Of a stretch of DNA of 64,000 bases, positions 1-7,807 are shown piece by piece. The notes beneath the pieces were generated by a model, which worked only from the letters and a program-made list of their open reading frames with translations, made no database searches and was not told where the DNA came from. The stretch covers positions 1-64,000 of the forward strand of contig NZ_JAFFIW010000034.1 of NCBI RefSeq assembly GCF_018588885.1, given 5' to 3'. The DNA comes from Mesorhizobium sp. dw_380 (lineage in GTDB: Bacteria; Pseudomonadota; Alphaproteobacteria; Rhizobiales; Rhizobiaceae). Made by a program: the position numbers and the translations under genes. Each line of letters starts with the position of its first letter. Position 1 is the first letter of the stretch.

Positions 1-6
1 ATAGTG

Positions 7-47
7 ACGGGGAGAAGTGCCCGGCAGGGCGATGAGGGGCAGCGCCG
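7..47. repeat. Partial GGGGAGAAG-type rhizobial intergenic repeat
   Basis: The segment carries GGGGAGAAG, then GCCCGGCAGGG, then GATGAGGGGC. The same words recur at 37536-37585, and GCCCGGCAGGG recurs near 18265, so this is one arm of a dispersed palindrome whose other arm lies before the window. The rest of positions 48-196 shows no gene. Confidence 0.4.
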
Positions 48-196
48 ACCTGGATCGTTTCACTGCCAATCTCGCGCCACGCCCCGTCTGCTGGACCATG
101 AGCCTTTGCTTGCCGCCGGCTGGAGGAAACCGTACGCACGACCGCAACTCCGTTTCCGACCTCCGACCACACGCAACCTCTCGCCACCCACCCATC

Positions 197-1102
197 ATGA
201 AACCCAGGGATATCGCCGCCTACATCTTCCTGGCCATCACCTGGGGCTTGTCCTTCCTGGTGCTGCTCAAGGTGGTGCATGCCTTCGGCTGGGTCGGTGC
301 GGTTACCTTGCGCGCGCTGATCGCCGGCATCACGCTCTTCCTGCTCGCCACGGCGACGCGGCGGCGGCTCGATTTCAGCGCCGGCTGGCGGCACTTCGCC
401 GTGGTCGGCGCGACGACGGTCGCGGCGCAACTGATCGGCCTGTCCTACGCCACCCCGCGCATCGGCACCGCGATGGCGGCGATCCTCGTTGCCGCGATCC
501 CGCTGTTCTCGATGATCCTCGGCCAGTTGTGGGGGCTTGAACGCATCACTCTTCGCGGACTGGCCGGCCTGCTGCTCGGCGCCGCCGGCATCACCGTTCT
601 GGTCGGCTTTCCCGCCGTCCCGGTCACGGCACCCTTTGCGTTCGGCTGCGCCGCCTCGCTGTTCAGCTCCTTCTCCGCCGCCTTCGGCAGCAACTACGCC
701 AACCGCCATCTGCGCGCGGCCGGCTCGTTCGAACTCACCAGCGCCGCCTTCCTGTTCGGCGGCCTGATGACGCTGCCGCTACTGTTGGTCGTGCCGGTGC
801 CAGCCATGCCGCGTCCCGTCGACTTCCTCTACCTCGTACTCCTCGCCTGCGCGATGAGCGCGCTGACCTACCTCGTCTATTTCCGGCTGGTTGCCAGCAT
901 CGGCGCCACCAGGACGATCAGCGTCGAATTCGCCGTGACCACGATCGCGGTGCTGGCCGGAACGCTCCTGCTCGGCGAGCAGCTGACCATCGTCCAGGGC
1001 TTCGGCGCGGTGGCAATCATCGGCGGCTGCATACTGGTGCTGGACCCGTTTCCGCGCCGGACGGAAGCGGCCGTCTTGCCATCGGCCCCGCCTTTGGTGT
1101 AA
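197..1102 (+). CDS. EamA/DMT-family transporter
   Basis: A 301-residue integral membrane protein of the drug/metabolite transporter superfamily. It has about ten hydrophobic segments in two similar halves and begins MKPRDIAAYIFLAITWGLSF, where the ITWG motif is typical of the first EamA helix. The substrate cannot be read from sequence; relatives export amino acids, metabolites or drugs. The frame is open upstream to position 17, but the ATG at 197 is preferred because the first membrane helix begins right after it. It lies alone, 249 bp upstream of the ABC-F gene, with that gene's leader ORF in between. Confidence 0.88.
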   Translation: MKPRDIAAYIFLAITWGLSFLVLLKVVHAFGWVGAVTLRALIAGITLFLLATATRRRLDFSAGWRHFAVVGATTVAAQLIGLSYATPRIGTAMAAILVAAIPLFSMILGQLWGLERITLRGLAGLLLGAAGITVLVGFPAVPVTAPFAFGCAASLFSSFSAAFGSNYANRHLRAAGSFELTSAAFLFGGLMTLPLLLVVPVPAMPRPVDFLYLVLLACAMSALTYLVYFRLVASIGATRTISVEFAVTTIAVLAGTLLLGEQLTIVQGFGAVAIIGGCILVLDPFPRRTEAAVLPSAPPLV

Positions 1103-1128
1103 TCGCTCCGCACACTCGAACGTCTTGA

Positions 1129-1351
1129 AAGGAGGGCTCACGTGTTTACGTTCTATCGTCACCATCGTCAGCGTGGCCCGATTTCCGCCCTGCGAGCTTG
1201 CTTGCAGGGCTAACCAGGGACGGTCCGGGTTTTTCCCGCTTCGATTTTTTGGTCTGCCCTTCGTGGTGCCGCTAAGCCGAGCCTGATGGCCGGCACGCGC
1301 ACCGTCAAAGTGCACCCGGAGTTGTCTCCGGCAAGACCAGAGAAATCCAAA
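1129..1351 (+). promoter_or_regulatory. Candidate attenuator/leader region of the ABC-F gene
   Basis: The 5' leader has, in order: the leader ORF; a hairpin GCCCTGC/GCAGGGC (1187-1210) inside its last codons; a U-rich stretch after CGGG-TTTTT-CCCG with TTTTTT near 1246-1251; and a perfect six-pair hairpin CCGGAG-TTGT-CTCCGG (1316-1331) about 20 bases before the ABC-F ATG. The order resembles ribosome-controlled attenuation. The pairings were found by eye and no folding energies were computed. Confidence 0.5.
1142..1213 (+). CDS. Putative 23-residue leader peptide of the ABC-F gene
   Basis: A small ORF, GTG at 1142 to TAA at 1211, reads MFTFYRHHRQRGPISALRAC and three more residues (LQG). A near-perfect Shine-Dalgarno sequence, AAGGAGG (1129-1135), stands six bases before the GTG, one of the strongest ribosome sites in the window. 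The peptide contains Arg-Gln-Arg (codons 1166-1174), which fits the basic-X-basic pattern known to arrest ribosomes carrying macrolides. Its last codons overlap a hairpin, GCCCTGC/GCAGGGC (1187-1210). Leader peptides before ABC-F and erm resistance genes are known in Gram-positives. That this ORF controls the downstream gene is inference. Confidence 0.6.
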   Translation: MFTFYRHHRQRGPISALRACLQG

Positions 1352-2878
1352 ATGGCCCTGATCAGCCTCAAATCCCTCGGCGTCACCGTGAGTGCGCCGC
1401 TGTTTTCCAATCTCGACCTCACCATCGGCACCGGCGACCGGCTCGGCATCGTCGCCGCCAATGGCCGCGGCAAGTCGACCTTGCTCAAATGCCTGACCGG
1501 CGAGATGGAGCCGACCTCGGGCGACATTACCCGCACGCGCGGCCTGCGCGTCGGCCATGTCGAGCAGTCCGTTGCCCCTGCCCTGCTTGCCCGCACCTTT
1601 TATCAGGTGGTGGCCGATGCCCTGCCGGCGGAACAGGCCGAAAGCGAGATGTGGCGCGTCGATGTGGTGCTCGACTCGCTCGACGTGTCGGAGGCGATGC
1701 GCGAGCGAGAAATGCCGGCGCTGAGCGGCGGCTGGCAGCGACTGGCGCTGATCGCCCGCGTCTGGGTCACCGATCCCGATGTGCTGCTGCTCGACGAGCC
1801 GACCAACCATCTCGACCTTGCCCGCATCAGCCAGCTGGAAACCTGGCTGAACGCGCTGCCGCGCGAGGTGCCGGTCGTCATCGCCAGCCACGACCGCGCC
1901 TTCCTCGACGCCACCACCAACCGGACGCTGTTCCTGCGCCCGGAACAGTCGCCGGTGTTTGCGCTGCCCTATTCACGTGCCCGACAGGCGCTCGACGAGG
2001 TCGATGCTTCGACCGAGCGCAAGTTCCAGCGCGACATGAAGGTGGCGCAGCAATTGCGCCGGCAGGCCGCCAAGCTCAACAACATCGGCATCAATTCGGG
2101 CAGCGACCTTTTGACGGTCAAGACCAAGCAGCTCAACCAGCGGGCGGAAAGACTTGAAGAGTCGGCGGCCCCTGCGCATCGCGAAGAGTCGGCCGGTGCC
2201 ATCCGGCTCGCCAATCGCGGCACCCATGCCAAGGTGCTGATCACGCTCGACGACGCGGCGGTCGAAACGCCGGATGGGGCGCTGCTGTTTCGGACCGGCA
2301 AGCGCCACATCTGCCAGGGCGACCGCATCGTCCTGCTCGGCCGCAACGGCGTCGGCAAGTCGCGTTTTGTCACCCTGATCCGCAACGCCATTCTCGAGCC
2401 GGAAACGGTGCCGAATGTGAAGGTGACGCCGTCGACGGTGCTCGGTTATAGCGACCAGGCGCTGTCCGGCATCAGCGGCGACGACACACCGCTGGCGATG
2501 GTTTCGCACCGCTATGATGTCGGCGAGCAACGCGCGCGCTCACTGCTTGCCGGCGCCGGTGTCAGCATCGAGATGCAGGCGCGCAGGATCGGCGTCCTGT
2601 CCGGCGGCCAGAAGGCGCGGCTGATGATGCTGGCGCTGAGGCTCGCCAATCCCAACTTCTACCTGCTCGACGAACCGACCAACCATCTCGACATCGACGG
2701 CCAGGAAGCGCTGGAGGAGGAATTGCTCAAGCATCAGGCAAGCTGCGTGCTCGCCTCGCACGACCGCTCCTTCATCCGCGCCATCGGCAATCGCTTCTGG
2801 CTGATCGAGAAGCGTCGGCTGACCGAGGTGGAGGACCCGGAGGATTTCTTCCGCTCCGTGGCTGAGATGGCGGGTTGA
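1352..2878 (+). CDS. ABC-F family ATPase (ribosome-associated)
   Basis: A 508-residue soluble protein with two ABC ATPase domains and no membrane segments, the ABC-F layout. The first Walker A is ANGRGKST (Lys about 41), the signature LSGGW is near 124, and DEPTNHLD is near 148. The second Walker A, GRNGVGKS, is near 335, with LSGGQ and a second DEPTNHLD after it. The basic linker of about 70 residues between the domains is where ABC-F proteins contact P-site tRNA. Members either rescue stalled ribosomes or protect them from antibiotics. The ATG at 1352 fits the family start; an in-frame ATG at 1286 would add 22 unlike residues. The leader ORF upstream suggests inducible expression. Confidence 0.93.
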   Translation: MALISLKSLGVTVSAPLFSNLDLTIGTGDRLGIVAANGRGKSTLLKCLTGEMEPTSGDITRTRGLRVGHVEQSVAPALLARTFYQVVADALPAEQAESEMWRVDVVLDSLDVSEAMREREMPALSGGWQRLALIARVWVTDPDVLLLDEPTNHLDLARISQLETWLNALPREVPVVIASHDRAFLDATTNRTLFLRPEQSPVFALPYSRARQALDEVDASTERKFQRDMKVAQQLRRQAAKLNNIGINSGSDLLTVKTKQLNQRAERLEESAAPAHREESAGAIRLANRGTHAKVLITLDDAAVETPDGALLFRTGKRHICQGDRIVLLGRNGVGKSRFVTLIRNAILEPETVPNVKVTPSTVLGYSDQALSGISGDDTPLAMVSHRYDVGEQRARSLLAGAGVSIEMQARRIGVLSGGQKARLMMLALRLANPNFYLLDEPTNHLDIDGQEALEEELLKHQASCVLASHDRSFIRAIGNRFWLIEKRRLTEVEDPEDFFRSVAEMAG

Positions 2879-2933
2879 GGCGAAGGATCGATGTCCCGCC
2901 GGACTATGAAGGATCAATCGGCCCGTAAATTAT

Positions 2934-2976
2934 TTGCTTACAGGCTCTTGATGAGCGTAAGCAATCTGTTTACATA
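2934..2976 (+). promoter_or_regulatory. higBA promoter with palindromic operator
   Basis: A near-perfect palindrome, TTGCTTAC (2934-2941) and GTAAGCAA (2957-2964), with GCTC/GAGC nested inside. It overlaps a promoter-like pair TTGATG (2948-2953) and TACATA (2971-2976) separated by 17 bases. This is the expected arrangement for autorepression by a toxin-antitoxin complex. The predicted transcription start falls at about 2982-2984, on the second ATG of the toxin gene. Confidence 0.6.
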
Positions 2977-2981
2977 TGTCG

Positions 2982-3260
2982 ATGATCAAGTCCTTCAAGA
3001 ACGAGGCACTGTCGGACCTCTTTCAAACCGGGAAAACCGGAAAGATCGATGCCAAGATGCACAAGCGCATTCTTGTCCGGCTTGACCGCCTGGAAGCTTC
3101 GGAGAAGCCGGAGGAGATGAACCTCCCCGGCTTCGACTTCCACCCGCTGAAAGGCTTCGATCCCATCCGCTACACGGTTCATATCAATGGCCCGTGGTGC
3201 ATAACATTCGAATTCGACGGTAAGGACGCCGCCCGCGTCGATTTCGAGCAATACCACTGA
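2982..3260 (+). CDS. higB: HigB-type (RelE superfamily) toxin
   Basis: A 92-residue protein beginning MIKSFKNEAL, of the RelE/HigB family of ribosome-dependent mRNA interferases. It has the family's basic, short alpha/beta build and ends ...CITFEFDGKDAARVDFEQYH. Together with the following HigA gene it forms the toxin-first order typical of higBA. There is no Shine-Dalgarno sequence. The ATG at 2982 coincides with the predicted transcription start, so a leaderless mRNA is possible; the ATG at 2976 is the alternative and adds two residues. Cleavage activity is inferred from the family. Confidence 0.88.
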   Translation: MIKSFKNEALSDLFQTGKTGKIDAKMHKRILVRLDRLEASEKPEEMNLPGFDFHPLKGFDPIRYTVHINGPWCITFEFDGKDAARVDFEQYH

Positions 3261-3287
3261 GGCGGCGAGATTGGAGAAGTTCGACTT

Positions 3288-3596
3288 ATGACCGTGCACG
3301 AGCCGACGCGTCCGATTGAGCGTTGTCCGTCCCACCCGGGAGCGCTGCTTGAGGACATTATCCCGGCAACTGGAAAGACCAAGGTGGAAATTGCAAACCT
3401 GCTCGGGATCTCCCGGCAGCAGCTCTATGACATCATCCGCGAAAAGAAGCCGGTTTCGCCGGCTGTGGCCGCTCGCCTTGGGAAGCTGTTCGGCGACGGC
3501 GCCGCGATCTGGCTTCGGATGCAGGCGGCTTTCGATGCCTGGCACGCCGAGCGTGAGGTTGATGTCTCAGCTATTCCGACGCTTAAGGTCGCATAG
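3288..3596 (+). CDS. higA: HigA-type XRE antitoxin
   Basis: A 102-residue helix-turn-helix protein. The N-terminus carries HPGALLEDIIPATGKTKVEI, the usual HigA opening, followed by a Cro/XRE helix-turn-helix (LLGISRQQLYDIIREKKPVS, residues about 36-55). It should neutralise the toxin encoded 27 bp upstream and, with it, repress the operon at the palindrome 2934-2964. GGAG lies about 12 bases before the ATG at 3288. Confidence 0.92.
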   Translation: MTVHEPTRPIERCPSHPGALLEDIIPATGKTKVEIANLLGISRQQLYDIIREKKPVSPAVAARLGKLFGDGAAIWLRMQAAFDAWHAEREVDVSAIPTLKVA

Positions 3597-3726
3597 GCGC
3601 CGCTCGGCGGTGCCTGAATCAAACCCCGCCACAAAATAATTTCGACGACCTGTCGGATCGTCCGATCCTGCCTCGTCCTTGGGATGCCGACACGATGATG
3701 CCGGCGCCAACCCAGGGAGAACTATC

Positions 3727-3909
3727 ATGTCGGTCCTGTCATCAATTGGTCGCATCGCAACCCGGTACGCGGCGGCGCGCGCCCGCCACCGCAGTGATCG
3801 CATCCTGCTTTCGCTGCCGCCCGAACTGCGCAAGGACATCGGCTTTCCGGAAATCTTGGACGCACGAAACAGCCGTCGCGCGGCCACCTTCTCGGCCAAG
3901 GTTATATGA
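3727..3909 (+). CDS. DUF1127 domain small protein
   Basis: A 60-residue arginine-rich protein starting MSVLSSIGRIATRYAAARAR and containing LPPELRKDIGF, the L..L.DIG core of DUF1127 (YjiS-like). In alphaproteobacteria such proteins are small, often multicopy, and some have been linked to RNA metabolism and phosphate or carbon responses. AGGGAG (3714-3719) supports the ATG at 3727 over the in-frame ATG at 3679. Codon use matches its neighbours. It stands alone. Confidence 0.85.
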   Translation: MSVLSSIGRIATRYAAARARHRSDRILLSLPPELRKDIGFPEILDARNSRRAATFSAKVI

Positions 3910-4047
3910 CCGCGGCGAACCAGCCCAGGTGCCTTTCGTTCGAATCCGCCGGTTGCCCGGCCTGTCCGGGCGCGGCCTTCGAACAAATTTTCGCAGCCAT
4001 GTAGGATTGCCGTCACCTCACGCGTCCTATGGCTCGCAAGGCCCACG

Positions 4048-4073
4048 CCATACGCCAAAGCCATACGCCAAAG
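4048..4073 (+). repeat. Two tandem 13-bp repeats
   Basis: CCATACGCCAAAG occurs twice back to back immediately before the Shine-Dalgarno sequence (AGGAG) of the VOC gene. No function is evident; it could be a slippage duplication in the 5' untranslated region. Confidence 0.6.
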
Positions 4074-4084
4074 AGGAGTAACAC

Positions 4085-4507
4085 ATGACTGACCAGACCC
4101 CCGTTCAGCCCAGGGCAGAAGTGCTCGGCGGATTGACCCCCTATCTGCAGGTGGACGGCGCCTTCAAGGCGGCCGAATTCTACAAGAAGGCCTTCGGCGC
4201 GGAGCAGGTCTTTGCCTATCCGGCAGATGAAAAAGGCCGCACCATGCATGTCCATCTCCACATCAACGGCTCGACGCTGATGCTGGGCGACGCCTATCCC
4301 GAACACGGCCATCCGCACAAGGATGCTCAGGGCTACACGCTGCAGCTTCATCTCGGCAGCGATGCCATCGACAGCTGGTGGCAGCGCGCCATCGACGCCG
4401 GCTGCGAAGTGGTCACGCCGTTACAGGTGATGTTCTGGGGCGACCGCTGGGGCCAGGTGAAGGATCCGTTTGGCGTCGCCTGGGCGATGAACGCGCCGGT
4501 GAAGTAG
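4085..4507 (+). CDS. VOC (glyoxalase/PhnB-like) superfamily protein
   Basis: A 140-residue protein of the vicinal oxygen chelate fold. It shows the PhnB-like opening LTPYLQVDGAFKAAEFYKKA, a central MHVHLHINGSTLMLGDAYPE strand and the closing GDRWGQVKDPFGVAWAMN. PhnB-type members are of unknown function and are not the phosphonate lyase itself; some bind metal. AGAGGAG stands 8-10 bases before the ATG. It is followed by a DUF1428 gene 106 bp downstream on the same strand. Confidence 0.88.
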   Translation: MTDQTPVQPRAEVLGGLTPYLQVDGAFKAAEFYKKAFGAEQVFAYPADEKGRTMHVHLHINGSTLMLGDAYPEHGHPHKDAQGYTLQLHLGSDAIDSWWQRAIDAGCEVVTPLQVMFWGDRWGQVKDPFGVAWAMNAPVK

Positions 4508-4613
4508 GTTTCCTAGCGAGCTGGCGTCGCCCGCCAATGGCAGGACTGACGCGCTCACCGCCGGGTCGTATCCCCGCCGACCCGGCGCTCGTTTTTCAGC
4601 AGAGGAGTTCACC

Positions 4614-4967
4614 ATGTCCTATGTCGATGGTTTCGTGCTCGCCGTGCCAAAGGCAAAACTCGACGACTACAAGAAGTTCGCCAGCACCGCTGGCGCAATC
4701 TGGAAGGAGTATGGTGCGCTCGCCTATGTCGAATGCGTCGGCGAGGACGTGCCCTATGGCGAGATCACCTCGTTCCCGCGTGCCGTGCAGGCCAAGGACG
4801 ACGAGGTCGTCATCTTTGCCTGGGTGACGTATGAATCGAGGCAGAGCCGCGATGCTGTGATGGCCAAGGTGATGGCCGATCCGCGCCTGCAGCCGGACTG
4901 GGCGACCATGCCGTTCGACGGCAAACGCATGATCTTCGGCGGCTTCGAGACGTTCATAGAGCTTTGA
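4614..4967 (+). CDS. DUF1428 family protein
   Basis: A 117-residue soluble protein starting MSYVDGFVLAVPKAKLDDYK and containing a WKEYGALAYVECVGEDVPYG segment, which matches the DUF1428 family (dimeric alpha/beta barrel related to YbaA). No enzymatic role is established for the family. An AGAGGAG ribosome site precedes the ATG. It may share a transcript with the VOC gene upstream. Confidence 0.87.
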   Translation: MSYVDGFVLAVPKAKLDDYKKFASTAGAIWKEYGALAYVECVGEDVPYGEITSFPRAVQAKDDEVVIFAWVTYESRQSRDAVMAKVMADPRLQPDWATMPFDGKRMIFGGFETFIEL

Positions 4968-5067
4968 GCAGCTGGTGGAACGCTATCTGACTGATCGTAG
5001 GCCTTGGAGATTGGCCTAAGCGCCCATCGCTTCGTCCTATGGCGGAGCAAGGAGCGAAGCGACGCGG

Positions 5068-6849
5068 CTACCCGCCGAGCTTATCAAGCAGCGGCTTCAG
5101 CCGCTCGCCATAGCGCTTCCACAGGTCGACCGAGCCTTGGTACATCGGCTGGCGCACTTGCGCGGCGGATGCCGTGCGCACCGGCCGGTCGGTCTCGTGG
5201 AACGACAGCACGGCATCGTCCCATGGCAGCCCGAGATAGTCGATGAGTGCCCGGCTCTGCCCTTCCTGGTCGGCGACGAAATCCTCATAGCGCACGTCAT
5301 GCACGACGCCGGGCAACACCCTGTCCCAATGCGCCATGATATCGGTGTAGAGATTGTGGAAGTCGGCGAGTTCGCCGAGATCATAGCCATAGCGATGGCT
5401 GTCGCCGCGGAAATGCACCTTGTAGATCGAAAGGCAGGTTGCCGCCGCATCGCGGGCGCAGTGGATGATCCTGGCCTTCGGCATCATCATGTGGATGAAG
5501 CCGACAAGCAGGAAGTTGCCGGGCATCTTGTCGGTGACGTGGCTGATATGGGGATAGCGGGCATGCAGCATGTCGAGATAGGCCTGGCCTGCCTCGGCAA
5601 AATCCGCGTCGCCTGCGTCAGATACCCCCCAGGGAAAGCCGCCCGGCATCGTCGCCGAGAACTGCTTGCCGACCGCCTGCTTCAAGATGCTGAGCTCGCC
5701 CGCGCCATAGACTCGCGGATGGCTGGCAATGATCTGCTCGACCAGCGTCGTGCCCGAACGCGGCATGCCGACGACAAAGATCGGCGCGTCATCGGTGATC
5801 GGGCTCGGCTTGTGCCTTTCGAAGAAGCCGGCATCGAACACCGTCTTCATCGCCTCGAATTCCGCGCGCGTCCTGACGGGGTCATAGTTGATCCCCTTGC
5901 GGCGAATGGCATTGCCTTCGGCGAAATAGTCGAAGGCCCTGTCATAATCCTTCAAATCGTCATTCGCCTTGCCGAGGCCGAAGGATAGCTGCATGCGCGC
6001 CACGCTGTCCTGCGGCGCCTTGGCGTGCTGGGCTTCCATGCCGGCCAATTCGGCATCCCGCTCCTTCTGGCGCTTGACCTGCGTCAGCATCAGCCAGGCT
6101 GTGGCCATGCCGGGGTTGATCGTCAACGCCTGCCGGAACAGATCGGCCGCCTCGTCGAGCTTGCCCTTTTCCATCAGCCCAACGCCGAGCCCGTGCAGCA
6201 GGTCGGCATCCCTGGGGCGTATCGCCAGCGCTTCGCGGAAGACAGCCAGTGCCTCGTCCAGCCGCCCGGCTTCCTGCAGGGTTTCGGCAAGCCCGATGCG
6301 GGCGCGCACATGAAACGGGTTGCGTGCGACCGTGCCGCGATAGATCTCTTCAGCTTCCTCGAATTGGCCGAGCTGTTTCAGCGACGAGCCGAGATTATCG
6401 CGCGCCGCGAGCTGGTCCGGCCGCAGGTCCACCGCGCCGCGGAAGAAGTCGATGGCCGCCGCGACGCGGCCGAGATCGCGCATCACCGTGCCGAAATTGT
6501 TCAGGAAATCGGGATTCGTCGGCTGCAGGCTCACCGACCGTTCGATGAGATCCAGCCCTTCTTCACTGCGCCCGGTCTGGTGCAGCAGCAACCCCAGGAA
6601 ATGCGCGGCGGCCGCGTGTTTGGGCTGACGCGCCAGCACCTGCCGGTAGATCGACTCGGCCTCTTGCCGACGTCCGGCCTGGTGCAATTGCAGCGCCTGC
6701 TGCACATACTGGTCGAGGCCCAGCGGCGGCTGTCCTCCCGCGCCAGACCTGGCTCCCGCACCCGCCGCTCGTCTTTGATCTCTGTTAATGGGAAACCTGC
6801 CGTATTTGTCCGCCTGCCGCGATCTAGGCCATTGGCGCGGCAGGTTCAA
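5068..6849 (-). CDS. TPR-repeat sulfotransferase
   Basis: A 593-residue two-part protein. Residues about 45-260 hold six or so tetratricopeptide repeats (for example HAAAAHFLGLLLHQTGRSEE). Residues about 355-590 form a sulfotransferase domain with the PAPS-binding loop FVVGMPRSGTTLVEQIIASH (residues about 358-377) and the 3'-phosphate region HCARDAAATCLSIYK. It should transfer sulfate from PAPS to an unidentified acceptor, and the TPR part may bind the acceptor or a partner. The TTG start at 6849 has only a weak ribosome site, so the first 40 residues are uncertain. No sulfation or sugar gene is adjacent. Confidence 0.88.
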   Translation of the reverse strand: MNLPRQWPRSRQADKYGRFPINRDQRRAAGAGARSGAGGQPPLGLDQYVQQALQLHQAGRRQEAESIYRQVLARQPKHAAAAHFLGLLLHQTGRSEEGLDLIERSVSLQPTNPDFLNNFGTVMRDLGRVAAAIDFFRGAVDLRPDQLAARDNLGSSLKQLGQFEEAEEIYRGTVARNPFHVRARIGLAETLQEAGRLDEALAVFREALAIRPRDADLLHGLGVGLMEKGKLDEAADLFRQALTINPGMATAWLMLTQVKRQKERDAELAGMEAQHAKAPQDSVARMQLSFGLGKANDDLKDYDRAFDYFAEGNAIRRKGINYDPVRTRAEFEAMKTVFDAGFFERHKPSPITDDAPIFVVGMPRSGTTLVEQIIASHPRVYGAGELSILKQAVGKQFSATMPGGFPWGVSDAGDADFAEAGQAYLDMLHARYPHISHVTDKMPGNFLLVGFIHMMMPKARIIHCARDAAATCLSIYKVHFRGDSHRYGYDLGELADFHNLYTDIMAHWDRVLPGVVHDVRYEDFVADQEGQSRALIDYLGLPWDDAVLSFHETDRPVRTASAAQVRQPMYQGSVDLWKRYGERLKPLLDKLGG

Positions 6850-6891
6850 GGCTTTGCGTGGTTCTGCGCCTTTCTGTCGCCGTGAAAACGA

Positions 6892-7110
6892 TCAGATCAG
6901 GCGGTTGTTCTCGGCAACCTGCCTGGCCCGCCTCACGGTGCCATCGGTGTCGGAGATCATTCGCCTTGCCGCCTCATCGCTTCGGATGGTCAGCCGTGCC
7001 GACTTGACGATCATCGGCTGGCCAGCTGGGTCGACGGCAATGGCGTGTATGGCGGTTGGCCTGATGATCGGATTGACCGCTACGGTCTTCGAGGTTCTGA
7101 CTGAGACCAT
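6892..7110 (-). CDS. Small hypothetical protein
   Basis: A 72-residue protein of unknown function beginning MVSVRTSKTVAVNPIIRPTA. It has alternating beta-prone stretches, no membrane segment and no recognised motif. The ATG at 7110 is chosen because AAGGA lies just before it; the open frame reaches 7158. A good promoter lies at 7190-7219. It is divergent from the first cold-shock gene and may answer to similar conditions, but nothing shows that directly. Confidence 0.65.
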   Translation of the reverse strand: MVSVRTSKTVAVNPIIRPTAIHAIAVDPAGQPMIVKSARLTIRSDEAARRMISDTDGTVRRARQVAENNRLI

Positions 7111-7189
7111 GATTTCATCCTTGTTCCGGAGCAAATAAAAATAGAGGCACCAGGGCAAATCCCCTGCGCGTTCTCAAGACTTTTTTAGA

Positions 7190-7219
7190 AATATATCGGA
7201 CCATAGCAGAATTGTTCAA
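7190..7219 (-). promoter_or_regulatory. Promoter for the 72-residue hypothetical gene
   Basis: On the minus strand TTGAAC (7219-7214) and TATATT (7195-7190) are 18 bases apart, close to the sigma-70 consensus, about 80 bases before the ATG at 7110. The surrounding divergent intergenic region (7111-7432) is clearly more AT-rich than its neighbours. Confidence 0.5.
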
Positions 7220-7272
7220 ACGTTTATAGCGATCTGTTTTTCCATCAAAGCGGGCGGATTTTGTAAATCTTC

Positions 7273-7301
7273 TTGAAGATCGAGCTCAATCGAGCTATAT
7301 A
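7273..7301 (+). promoter_or_regulatory. Promoter for first cspA-type gene
   Basis: TTGAAG (7273-7278) and TATATA (7296-7301) are separated by exactly 17 bases. The implied start near 7308 would give a 5' untranslated leader of about 125 bases, the long leader typical of cold-shock genes. Confidence 0.55.
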
Positions 7302-7432
7302 GCACTGATCGTTTGGGCCAGAATTGGCATCTCGGCGTCAGAGGTTCTCGACCCGCCAATCTCATTCCAAATCGTCGATACCGGATGCACGGCGCACTCG
7401 CCCTGCGATTTCTCAATCCCCGAAAGACACCA

Positions 7433-7639
7433 ATGAACACCGGAACCGTGAAATTCTATAATGGCCAGAAGGGCTTCGGCTTCATTCAGCCGACCGATGG
7501 CGGCAAGGACGTTTTCGTCCATGTCAGCGCGCTGGAGCGCGCCGGCTTCCCGGGCCTTGCCGAAGGCCAGAAGCTGCAGTTCGAGTTGGAGCGTGACGGC
7601 AAGGGCCGCGAGTCGGCCGCCAACCTGCAACTGATCTGA
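7433..7639 (+). CDS. Cold-shock domain protein (CspA family)
   Basis: A 68-residue single cold-shock domain. Both RNA-binding motifs are present: RNP1-like KGFGFIQP and RNP2-like VFVHVSAL. CspA-family proteins bind single-stranded RNA and DNA and melt RNA structure. This copy opens MNTGTVKFYNGQKGFGFI and differs from the two other copies in the window (YNGQ instead of FFN, LQL terminus). The ATG at 7433 is set by the fold; an in-frame ATG at 7313 lies in the leader. A terminator follows at 7724-7749. Confidence 0.95.
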   Translation: MNTGTVKFYNGQKGFGFIQPTDGGKDVFVHVSALERAGFPGLAEGQKLQFELERDGKGRESAANLQLI

Positions 7640-7723
7640 TCTGGCCGAATTCGATGAACGCTGACCACGGATGTACTGGCAGCTCTCGAAAGCGGCTTAT
7701 TTCCAGCGATTGCCGGAAATAGG

Positions 7724-7749
7724 AAAGCGGGGCTCGTCCCCGCCTTTTT
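7724..7749 (+). terminator. Rho-independent terminator after cspA-type gene
   Basis: GCGGGG (7727-7732), loop CTCGT, CCCCGC (7738-7743), then CTTTTT. A classic GC stem with a T run, 85 bases past the stop codon. Confidence 0.8.
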
Positions 7750-7807
7750 GCTTCAGGATCGCCGTCTCGCATGCACGCCAAGGCATAAAAAGATCAAGGC
7801 CAAGACA

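Noticed and set aside
1286..1351. Longer ABC-F start at ATG 1286
   Set aside because: The 22 extra residues do not fit the family start and lie over the hairpin next to the ribosome site.
3937..3960. TTCGAATC-like string suggesting a tRNA T-arm
   Set aside because: No acceptor stem, D-arm or anticodon arm could be fitted around it.
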